Below, piece by piece: positions 39,556 through 48,725 of a DNA stretch of 53,104 nucleotides. This stretch comes from an uncultured bacterium. GTDB taxonomy: Bacteria > Bacillota_I > Bacilli_A > Erysipelotrichales > Erysipelotrichaceae. The stretch lies in the NCBI GenBank assembly GCA_903919545.1, contig CAIXIN010000056.1, forward strand, positions 1 through 53,104. Reading direction: 5' to 3'. Every line of letters starts with the position of its first letter. Within the stretch, counting starts at the first letter, position 1. The position numbers and the translations under genes were made by a program. The notes beneath the pieces were generated by a model, which was given only the letters and a program-made list of their open reading frames with translations, did not search any database and was not told the origin of the DNA.

Positions 39556-40494
39556 ATGAACATCGTTAAACGTGTACGACGAGTCTTTATCGAAAAGGCT
39601 GGTGAATCTACTTTCAATGATTACCTAACGATCTTCTTATTGCTTCTGCCTTATGCTTTATTGTTTTCTTTGTTTGTAGCTATACCTGTAGCCTTAGCGA
39701 TTGGTTTATCATTAACTTACTTTAATACGATACAGGTTCCTGAATTTAAAGGCTTCCTCAACTATATTATGCTTTTGACTCAAGATGAAGTCTTCTTAAA
39801 ATTTGTCTTACCTAACACCTTTAAGTACGCCTTGATTATTGGACCAGGCGGATACTTCTTATCGTTTATCTTGGCTTGGATGTTGGCTCAGATTACCCCT
39901 AGGATGAGGACGATCATCGCCTTGGCTTTGTATACTCCATCGATGGTTGGTGGTGTCTTTATTTCAGTCGTATGGAGAACCTTGTTTTCAGGAGATGAAG
40001 CAGGATACATCAATGCGACACTGATGCAATGGGGATGGATCGTAAGACCCATTCAGTTTCTACAATCCCCACAATATTTAATGAACATCATGATCATTGT
40101 TGGATTATGGTCTGCGATGGGGATAGGCTTCCTTGCGATGTTGGCAGGGATACTGAATACCAACGAAGAACTGTATGAAGCAGCCTATATCGATGGGATC
40201 AAGAATAAACTTCAAGAAGTTATCTATATCACGATTCCTTCGATGAGAAGCCAAATGCTCTTTGGAGCGGTTATGGCCATCGTTGGGGCTTTCAATAGTG
40301 GTTGGATCGGAGTTGCCTTATCAGGCACCAATCCTACACCTCAATATTCAGGTCAATTGATCATCAATCATATTGAAGATTATGGCTTTATACGATATGA
40401 GATGGGATATGCTGCAGCTGTATCAGTGGCTTTGCTTTTGATCATTTGGGGTTTTTCTAAAGTAGCTTACCGCTTGTTTGGAGAAAGGGACTAA
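39556..40494 (+). CDS. Sugar ABC transporter permease (MalF/UgpA type)
   Basis: Six or so [33 protein letters not shown] (EAA loop). Confidence 0.92.
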   Translation: MNIVKRVRRVFIEKAGESTFNDYLTIFLLLLPYALLFSLFVAIPVALAIGLSLTYFNTIQVPEFKGFLNYIMLLTQDEVFLKFVLPNTFKYALIIGPGGYFLSFILAWMLAQITPRMRTIIALALYTPSMVGGVFISVVWRTLFSGDEAGYINATLMQWGWIVRPIQFLQSPQYLMNIMIIVGLWSAMGIGFLAMLAGILNTNEELYEAAYIDGIKNKLQEVIYITIPSMRSQMLFGAVMAIVGAFNSGWIGVALSGTNPTPQYSGQLIINHIEDYGFIRYEMGYAAAVSVALLLIIWGFSKVAYRLFGERD

Positions 40495-40495
40495 T

Positions 40496-41365
40496 ATGGC
40501 ATTCCAAGGCACTAAAATCAATCCTAAGCGTTTTGATAAGTCTCAGCTTAAATTCTATGCAGTCTTAGTTCCTATGGCTTTATTTATGGTCTTACCTGTC
40601 ATATACATCGTCAATCAAGCGTTTAAACCACTCGATGAACTCTTTATGTTTCCCCCAAGATTCTTCGTCATCAAACCTACACTAAAGAACTTCACTGATC
40701 TCTTTAGGACTGCGTCTACGACAGGGGTCCCTATGAGCCGATACTTATTCAATTCGATCATCGTCACCGTAGTCACTGTCTTAGCGAATATCTTGATTAC
40801 GGCTGCGAGTGCTTATGTCTTATCCAAGAAGAAATTCAAACTTAAAAAGAAACTCTTTGCCTTAAATCAGATCGCATTGATGTTTGTGCCTATCGCTGTA
40901 GCGATTCCTCGTTTCTTGATCATCAAGAACGTAGGATTAAGCGATAACTTCTTGGCTCACATCATTCCTTTATTGGCCATGCCTATTGGTCTATTCTTAG
41001 TGAAACAGTTTATGGATGATATACCGGATGCCCTCATCGAAGCCGCAAAACTAGATGGGGCCAATGATTTCCAGATCCTATTAAAGATCGTTATGCCTTT
41101 GGTTAAACCAGCGCTTGCGACGGTAGGTATCTTGACCTTCCAAGTGGTATGGAATGCGACAGAAAGCTCTAGTTTATACATCTCAGATGAAACCTTAAAA
41201 ACCTTTGCCTTCTATCTTAATACTTTGACCTCATCATCTAACACCATTGCGGGGGCAGGGATGTCTGCAGCTGCAGGTTTGATCATGTTCTTACCTAATC
41301 TCATCATCTTTATGTTGCTTCAGTCTAAGGTCATGAACACCATGAGCCATTCTGGGATCAAGTAG
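40496..41365 (+). CDS. Carbohydrate ABC transporter permease (MalG/UgpE type)
   Basis: Start revised to ATG 40496; [30 protein letters not shown] (EAA loop). Confidence 0.93.
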   Translation: MAFQGTKINPKRFDKSQLKFYAVLVPMALFMVLPVIYIVNQAFKPLDELFMFPPRFFVIKPTLKNFTDLFRTASTTGVPMSRYLFNSIIVTVVTVLANILITAASAYVLSKKKFKLKKKLFALNQIALMFVPIAVAIPRFLIIKNVGLSDNFLAHIIPLLAMPIGLFLVKQFMDDIPDALIEAAKLDGANDFQILLKIVMPLVKPALATVGILTFQVVWNATESSSLYISDETLKTFAFYLNTLTSSSNTIAGAGMSAAAGLIMFLPNLIIFMLLQSKVMNTMSHSGIK

Positions 41366-41373
41366 GAGGCACT

Positions 41374-43422
41374 ATGAAAAAAGCACGTTCATTCTTGATT
41401 CTTCTGCTTGTATTATTTAGCTTTACTTTATCGGTAAGTGCCTCTTCAGCGACTTCTCCTACACGAACCCTAGACTTTAAATTTAACTTGGTTTGGACTC
41501 AAGATGCTTATCTTCCTCAACTAACAGTAACCAATCTAGGATTAAAGAATCCTCAAGATATGGCTATGGATGATCAAGATCATCTCTATATCGTAGATAA
41601 GGAACATCAACGTGTCGTAGAATACGATACGACAACGGACACCATCGTACGTGTATTAGCCTATGAAGGATTCTCTGGTCCTGCGGGCATCTTCTTGGCT
41701 CAAAACGGAGACATCTATGTGGCTGATCCTACCGCAGAAGCCATCTTTAGATTCAATCATGCGGGAGACTATATTGAACAATTCGATCGTCCTACCACGG
41801 CTTCTTTCGGTGATACGCCTTATAAACCATCCAAGGTCGCCGTCGATAATCGAGGTAATCTCTATGTCCAATCTGAAGGGGTCTATAATGGGATCATTCA
41901 GCTCTCCAACTCAGGGGAATTCTTAGGATATTTTGCCTCCAATAAAGTAAAACTCAATATCCTACAAATGCTTCAGGATATGTTTTTCACCGATGAACAA
42001 AAAGAAACCTTGACTGGTAGAGTCCCGACTACTTTCTCTAATCTATTCATGGATAAAGACGGGATCCTATATTCAACCACGATGGGTGGCACCTTAAGCT
42101 TCATGATGCATGGGCTTAAGAAACACAACACTGCTGGACAAGATATGTTTGCGGATCGTTTTATCTGGGGGTTCAGTGATTTCTCAGACATCACGGTTGA
42201 TAAAGATGGGATCATTTATGTGACCACTAAAACGGGTCAGATCTTTGCCTATACCAATGAAGGAGAATTCATCTATTTCTTTGGATCTCGTTATTCTGAA
42301 TCAGACATCGCGGGTCTATTTACCTCGCTTGTATCTATCGCAGTAGATTCAAAAGGCAATCTATGGGCACTTGATTCAGAGAAGTCCTTTATCCAATCCT
42401 TTAAACCAACTGAATATGCCTTAAGCATCTATCAAGCGACCAAGCTCTTTACTGAAGGTCGATATGATGAAGCCACCGTCGTATGGGAAAGCGTCTTACG
42501 TTTGAATCAAATGTCGGTCGTAGCCCATAACGGGATCGGTGCCAACCTAATGTATCAAGAACGCTATGAAGAAGCCATGGTTCATTTTGAAGTTGCGGGT
42601 AATCGATACGCTTATTCTGATGCCTATTGGGAAGTAAGAAATAAGTGGTTACAAACCAATTTAAGCACCATCTTAGCTTCGTTATTGGGTCTGTTCCTCC
42701 TACTTACTTTTGGGGGAAGATTGTTTAAAAAGACCAAAGCCTATGCCTTCTTAAAGAAAGAAAAGAATGCTTTCTTAAGTCTACGTTTCATCTCGGATCT
42801 TCTTCTATTCCTGAAAGTCATGAGGCATCCAATCGATACCTTCTATGACTTGAAAGATAAGTCAAAAGGATCAGTCATAAGTGCGATCGTAGTTTACTTA
42901 GGATTCTTTGGGATCTTTATTTGGTATACCTTAGGGAAAGACTTTATCTATCAGTTCTTATTGGTGGAAGACATCGATATGAATGCGATCGTCATAGGAT
43001 TCTTCTCCTTGACCTTATTGTTTGTCTTATGTAATTACTTGGTCTCATCGATCAATGATGGGGAAGGTGGTTTCGTCGATCTATTTAAAATGATGGCCTA
43101 TAGTTTTGGGCCTATGATGATTGGGTATATCTTGATCATAGGGCTCTCCTATATCTCTACCAACAATGAAGCATTCTTCCTATCGACGATTGAACAAGTC
43201 GCCATGATTTGGACCGGAACGAATTTATTCTTAGGTATACAAGAAGTTCATAACTATGAAACCAAGGCAGCATTTAAGAGCTTGGTGATGACGATCTTAT
43301 TTATGGTTCTGATTGCGGTTGTATTACTGATCGTCATCCTTATGACTGAACAGGTCTATATGTTCTTTGAAGCCATCATCAAGGAGGCACTACGCAATGC
43401 GAATTTTCTAAGAAAAGCTTGA
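41374..43422 (+). CDS. Secreted/membrane NHL-repeat beta-propeller protein with TPR-like segment and C-terminal YIP1-like membrane domain
   Basis: NHL repeats (NPQDMAMDDQDHLYIVDKEHQRVVEYD; GPAGIFLAQNGDIYVADPTAEAIFRFN; VAVDNRGNLYVQ), TPR-like AHNGIGANLMYQERYEEAMVHFEVAGN, then four to five TM segments. Confidence 0.8.
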   Translation: MKKARSFLILLLVLFSFTLSVSASSATSPTRTLDFKFNLVWTQDAYLPQLTVTNLGLKNPQDMAMDDQDHLYIVDKEHQRVVEYDTTTDTIVRVLAYEGFSGPAGIFLAQNGDIYVADPTAEAIFRFNHAGDYIEQFDRPTTASFGDTPYKPSKVAVDNRGNLYVQSEGVYNGIIQLSNSGEFLGYFASNKVKLNILQMLQDMFFTDEQKETLTGRVPTTFSNLFMDKDGILYSTTMGGTLSFMMHGLKKHNTAGQDMFADRFIWGFSDFSDITVDKDGIIYVTTKTGQIFAYTNEGEFIYFFGSRYSESDIAGLFTSLVSIAVDSKGNLWALDSEKSFIQSFKPTEYALSIYQATKLFTEGRYDEATVVWESVLRLNQMSVVAHNGIGANLMYQERYEEAMVHFEVAGNRYAYSDAYWEVRNKWLQTNLSTILASLLGLFLLLTFGGRLFKKTKAYAFLKKEKNAFLSLRFISDLLLFLKVMRHPIDTFYDLKDKSKGSVISAIVVYLGFFGIFIWYTLGKDFIYQFLLVEDIDMNAIVIGFFSLTLLFVLCNYLVSSINDGEGGFVDLFKMMAYSFGPMMIGYILIIGLSYISTNNEAFFLSTIEQVAMIWTGTNLFLGIQEVHNYETKAAFKSLVMTILFMVLIAVVLLIVILMTEQVYMFFEAIIKEALRNANFLRKA

Positions 43423-45751
43423 AAAGCGTGGGTATCACGCTCTTCGTTTTGATTCTATCGATTCAAGTCATTGTGGCTGTGTATATCCCAACGGCTCATG
43501 ATACAAAGCTTCCTCCAGAAGCGATCTCTTATGTGATCTCAGATCCTACAGATTACGAACTCTTGACTGAAACAGAGAATTTTAAGTATTACTTTAAAGA
43601 TTCAAGAGATGTATTAAGCATCGTCGATAAAAGAAATGGATATACCTGGAAGACAGGACTAGATGTAGAATTCAATACAGTTTTAGAAGATGCCTGTGAT
43701 TTGGTTCCTGAAGCAGATCAGATCAATTGTGAACCTATCGAAGATAGAATGAATACTACCTATATCGGGATCGCTAACTCATTGATCACGATCGAATATT
43801 ATGATTCGACCAATGCGATCAAACGTAAATCGAGCGCATCTAAAGATGGGGTAGATAGTACCCTAGTTAAAGTAGATGGGAAAGACAATGTGTTTAGATT
43901 GGATGTGAACTTCAAAGATCTCGACATCGAGATCAAAGTCCATATCACTTTAGATGATAAAGGCTTTACTTTAGACATCAACGATGAAGACATCACAGGA
44001 GATGGACAATCCATCTTGGCTGCGATCATGCTGACACCGTTCTTAGGGGCCTCTGGAGGACAAAAACTCTATTGGGATCCTGCGCGTAACAATTTCAAAA
44101 GAGAAGTACCTAGTGAGATGATCGATGGTTATGTGTTTGTTCCTGATGGACCAGGCGCATTGATTCGCTTTGTCGATAGAAACATCGGACTAAGTCCTTA
44201 TGTAAGCAAGATCTATGGTGAAAACCCTGCAGAAGCAGAATACTATTACACTGTAGCTGGGAATCATTTACCACTTAAACAAGCAGTGATGCCTGTTTAT
44301 GGGGTCGCCCATGGGAATAGACAAGCAGCCTTTGTGGCCTTTGCGACCCAAGGTGCAGGCAATATGAAGATCCTAGTATCACCTGAAGAAGACATTACTT
44401 ATTACACTATGCTTATACCCGTTTTGAATACAATAGAATATTCTTCCAAGTTTACAATAAACGAGGTGATGGATTCTTTACCTCGATGGAAGAAAGACGT
44501 CATTTTGATGTCTCGATGACATATCAATTCTTAGCCAATGATACAGATCGTCCTGCAGATTATGTAGGGATGGCATTAACTTATCGTGATTATCTTTTGG
44601 ATAATGATGGATTACCTCAACAGATCTCTTCGTCAAGTGACGTCGGTATTCGTTTAGACTTCGTTATGGCTGACATCAAGAAAAGTGTCTTGGGTCTAGA
44701 AGATGTCATTGTCACCACAGCTAAAGACGTAGGAAATATCCTGACTCAACTCGAAACCGATGGGATCAAAAACATCAACAGTGGATTACTGGGCTGGCAA
44801 GCAGGTGGGATCACCAATGGACATCCAGGAACGACGAATTTCTCCTCGGCGATTGGTTCATCTACTGCATTTAAATCACTCCTTGAATTGGCTTCATCCT
44901 ATGACTATGATGTCTCCTTTAGTCAAAACTACGCAGCCATCAATAAGAAACAAGTCAACTATCAGACCTCAGCCGCTCGTCATATGAACAGCTGGTATAT
45001 TGAGACGCGTGTATCCAACGATTATCCGATCTCAGTCTTAGGTATCGCTAAACCTAGTAAATCAGCAGTGTGGTTAAAGACACAATCAGATAAGCTCATC
45101 AAATTGGGCGTAAGTTCCTTGACCATCGATGGGATCTCCAATATCCTGACCTCAGATTATGATGCGGGTACGACCAGTATCGATGAGACCATCGAGCTTT
45201 ATACAACAGCACTAGGAAAAATCGATCCTACAGTGATGATCGCTATGCAAGCTCCAAATGATTACCTATGGAAGTATGTAGACCGTTATCTAAACGCTCC
45301 TGTTTTCTCAAATCAATTCTTGATTGAGACAGATACAGTACCTTTCTTACAGATGGTTTTAAACAATCGTATGGAAATGTATGCACCTTATTCTAATTTC
45401 TCTTTCTATACTCAGAAAGATATCTTAAGAATGATCGACTATAACCTTTATCCTTCCTTCGCTTTATCTCAACAACCTGCTTATAAATTAGCCTTAACGA
45501 ATTCTAATCGATATTACTCAACCGAATTCAAAGAATATGAACCTCTCATCAAGAGTATCTATTCTGAAGTGAATTTGGTCTTACGTGAAGTCAGTGGAAA
45601 AGATTGGATCGATAGAACGGTCGTTGAGAATGGTGTTATCTTGAATACCTATTCTGATGGGACCAAAGTCTTAATCAACTATACCGAAGATGCGCTTAGC
45701 TATGGAGATCAACTCGTAAGAGCCTTATCGGCCGTTGTGGTGAAGGAGTAA
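43419..45751 (+). pseudogene. DUF5696-like protein, apparently one gene split by a -1 frame change near 44503-44506 (ORFs 43419-44519 and 44486-45751)
   Basis: Two overlapping ORFs continue one another (..SLPRWKKDVI | FDVSMTYQFLAND..ADYVGMALTYRDYLL). Adding one T to the TTTT run joins them in frame. Both halves are otherwise open. Confidence 0.7.
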
Positions 45752-45753
45752 TC

Positions 45754-46773
45754 ATGAAAAAAGAAGCAAAGATCAAGAAAGTTAAGAAATCAAAGAAAAA
45801 CAAAGGCTTTAAAGAAATAAGCAATCGTTCTGGTTATAAGTTCTTTATGCCTTGGTTGATTGGGTTCATTATCTTTACTGCTTTCCCCTTCATATATACG
45901 ATCTACCTCAGTTTTAGTTCAGTAAGATTGACCGTGTTAGGTTGGGAAACGACCTTCAACGGGATCGCCAATTACGTCACCGCTTTATTGAGAAATACGA
46001 GTTATACCCCAGCCTTGGTTCAGTTCTTTCTCGCTGAAGTCATTTATGTGCCTGTCATCATCACTGTGGCTTTGATTTTAGCCATTCTAATGAATGGGGA
46101 CTTCAAGTTTAGAACTTTGTTTAGAGTCATCTATTTCTTGCCTGTTATCGTTATTTCAGGATCAGTAATGACCCAGTTGATGAGTACAGGTTCTGTTCAG
46201 ATTGGGAATGTAAGAGGGGTCTTTATCTTTCAGATCTTAGAAAGCTATTCACCTATCTTAGCCGATCTGGTCATCTTCTTATTCAATAATTTCGCCATCG
46301 TATTATGGTTTAGTGGGATTCCTATCGTCTTATTCTTGAATGGACTTCAAAAGATCAATACCCAGTTGTTTGAAGCAGCCCAAATCGATGGCGCTACAGG
46401 ATGGCAGATCTTATGGAAGATAACCTTACCGATCATACGACCCATCATCTTGGTTTCAACCATCTTTACGATCGTTCAGTTGGGGATGTTTCCAATCAAC
46501 CCAGTTTATGGGATGATCCAAAATGCGATCTTTGATACAGTAGCTGGTTTAGGTTTAGCTTCTGCTTATGCATGGATCTATTCATTCCTAGTGTTGATAC
46601 TCTTAGGGGTTGCCTTCTTATTGTTGAAAGATCATTCTAAAGATTATGCCTATGTGGATGTTGTTCGTCTACAAAACGAGAAACTCGAAAAGATGAGAAA
46701 AAGAGTTCGACGTCAACAAGAATGGAATGCTTTCTTTAGAAAGCAAAAAGGAGTCAAACATGGAAAGCATTAA
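45754..46773 (+). CDS. Sugar ABC transporter permease (MalF type), second pair
   Basis: TM segments; TQLFEAAQIDGATGWQILWKITLPIIRPI (EAA loop). Confidence 0.92.
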   Translation: MKKEAKIKKVKKSKKNKGFKEISNRSGYKFFMPWLIGFIIFTAFPFIYTIYLSFSSVRLTVLGWETTFNGIANYVTALLRNTSYTPALVQFFLAEVIYVPVIITVALILAILMNGDFKFRTLFRVIYFLPVIVISGSVMTQLMSTGSVQIGNVRGVFIFQILESYSPILADLVIFLFNNFAIVLWFSGIPIVLFLNGLQKINTQLFEAAQIDGATGWQILWKITLPIIRPIILVSTIFTIVQLGMFPINPVYGMIQNAIFDTVAGLGLASAYAWIYSFLVLILLGVAFLLLKDHSKDYAYVDVVRLQNEKLEKMRKRVRRQQEWNAFFRKQKGVKHGKH

Positions 46774-47719
46774 ACGTTTCATTCCAATTCTAAAAAAGAA
46801 GTTATTAGGACACAACATCAGTGATGGACTTGTCTATAAAACAGCCGTTTATGTGCTGCTGATTGCGATCGCTTATGTGTTTCTATATCCTTTGTTTAGA
46901 ATGGTGTCCTATAGTTTCATGTCGACCAAAGACATCATCAATCCAGAGATCGACTGGTTACCAATACATCCTACACTTTTGAATTTAAAAATTGCCTGGG
47001 AAGTAATGAGTATGCCTTGGACCTTATTAAATTCAATGTGGTTTGCGGGAACCTTAGCTCTGGCTCAGACCCTTATCTCTGCCTTAACAGGTTACGCCTT
47101 TGCGCGTTATGAATTTAAGTTTAAGAACTTTTGGTTCATGATGGTTTTATTATCGTTTGTTATACCTATTCCAGTTGTATTGATTCCTCGCTGGATGATG
47201 TTCTCATCGGCTCAAAACATTCTTCAATTCAAGATCATAGGGACTGTAATACCTCAGCTTCTATTGGCCATCGCTGGTCAAGGGGTCTATTCAGCCATCT
47301 TGATCTTGATCTTCTATAATTTCTTTAAGATGATTCCTGTAGTGCTAGACGAAGCCGCTAAGATCGATGGGGCAAGTAATTTCCAAGTCTTTTATCACAT
47401 CATCTTAAAGATGTCTGTGCCTACCATCATTACGGTTTTCTTATTCGCTTTCGTTTGGAACTACAATGAGACTTATGTGACAGGGACCTTTGTTCGTCAA
47501 GCACTTAAACTGATGCCTGGTCAATTGGGACTCTTTGACTCGATCTTCTCTGATAAAGTAGCTGTCATTCCTGGTGCTCCAGGAGGTGTCTTTAGATTAA
47601 GTGAATCCTATAAGATGGCTGCGACGATGATCACGATGGCTCCTATGATGATCATGTATTTCTTCGTTCAGAAACAATTCGTTGAAGGTATTGAAAAGAC
47701 TGGGATCACTGGAGAGTAA
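46760..47719 (+). CDS. Carbohydrate ABC transporter permease (MalG type), second pair
   Basis: Start revised to ATG 46760; PVVLDEAAKIDGASNFQVFYHIILKMSVPTI (EAA loop). Confidence 0.93.
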   Translation: MESIKRFIPILKKKLLGHNISDGLVYKTAVYVLLIAIAYVFLYPLFRMVSYSFMSTKDIINPEIDWLPIHPTLLNLKIAWEVMSMPWTLLNSMWFAGTLALAQTLISALTGYAFARYEFKFKNFWFMMVLLSFVIPIPVVLIPRWMMFSSAQNILQFKIIGTVIPQLLLAIAGQGVYSAILILIFYNFFKMIPVVLDEAAKIDGASNFQVFYHIILKMSVPTIITVFLFAFVWNYNETYVTGTFVRQALKLMPGQLGLFDSIFSDKVAVIPGAPGGVFRLSESYKMAATMITMAPMMIMYFFVQKQFVEGIEKTGITGE

Positions 47720-47720
47720 A

Positions 47721-48725
47721 ATGGATCATATTAGAGCCGTTAACTTAGGTGGTTGGTTGGTGCTTGAGCATTGGATGAGACCTACGCTCTTTGAAGGTAT
47801 CAATGGTTATGATGAGACTCAATTCTCGCTTCAAGCCAAAGACCTTAAGAAACAACTGGATGATCATCGAGAGACCTTCATCGATGAATCTGATTTTAAA
47901 TGGATCAAAGACCATGGATTGAATTGTGTAAGATTACCTTATCCTTATTGGTTATTTGGAGATATTGAACCTTATTATGGCTGTGTCAATAAACTCGATC
48001 AGATCATGGATTGGGCACAGAAGTACGATCTCAAAGTACTCTTAGATCTACATACAGCCCAAGGTTGTCAAAATGGATTCGATAATGGTGGTCAATTAGG
48101 CATCATGACCTGGCACACCAAAGCAGAGAATATTGAACACACACTTCAGATCTTAGAAAAAGTAGCCTTAAGATATAAAGATCATCCTGCTTTATGGGGG
48201 ATGGAAATACTAAATGAACCTCATTGGACCTTAGAGATCTCGTTGATCGAGAAGTTTTATAGTGAAGCTTATGTTCGATTAAGAAAGATCTTAAAGCCAT
48301 CTACGGAGCTTGTTTTTCATGATGCTTTTAGAGCGACGGTTTGGAAAGACTTCTTAAAAGATAAAGAGAAGGTAATCTTAGATCTTCATCTTTATCAAAG
48401 CTTCGATGAGAAGTTTAGACAGAATGATCTTGTCTATAATGTGAAGTTTCCTTTAGAAGGCTATGAAGAGAAGTTTAAAGAGATTTCTACTTATGCCCGT
48501 TGTATCATCGGTGAATGGTCCTTGGGACTAGATCCTAAAGTGATCGATCATCTAGATAAATTTAACCAAGACCTAGGATTAAGAGCGCTTGCGGATACTC
48601 AGTTATTGGCCTTTGAGAAGGTCTATGGATGGGTCTTCTGGAACTATAAGATTGAAGACCAAGACTCAGGATGGAACTTTAAACGCCTCGTAGAAAGGGG
48701 AATACTGCCTCATGATTATCGTTAA
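47721..48725 (+). CDS. Glycoside hydrolase family 5 (exo-beta-1,3-glucanase-like), no signal peptide
   Basis: Start at ATG 47721; AVNLGGWLVLEHWMRPTLFEG, HGLNCVRLPYPYW, WGMEILNEPHW, CIIGEWSLGLD. Confidence 0.9.
   Translation: MDHIRAVNLGGWLVLEHWMRPTLFEGINGYDETQFSLQAKDLKKQLDDHRETFIDESDFKWIKDHGLNCVRLPYPYWLFGDIEPYYGCVNKLDQIMDWAQKYDLKVLLDLHTAQGCQNGFDNGGQLGIMTWHTKAENIEHTLQILEKVALRYKDHPALWGMEILNEPHWTLEISLIEKFYSEAYVRLRKILKPSTELVFHDAFRATVWKDFLKDKEKVILDLHLYQSFDEKFRQNDLVYNVKFPLEGYEEKFKEISTYARCIIGEWSLGLDPKVIDHLDKFNQDLGLRALADTQLLAFEKVYGWVFWNYKIEDQDSGWNFKRLVERGILPHDYR

Noticed and set aside
44486-44519. Programmed -1 frameshift producing two DUF5696 isoforms
   Set aside because: No X_XXY_YYZ slippery heptamer in the overlap and no obvious downstream pseudoknot; a one-base T-run indel is simpler.
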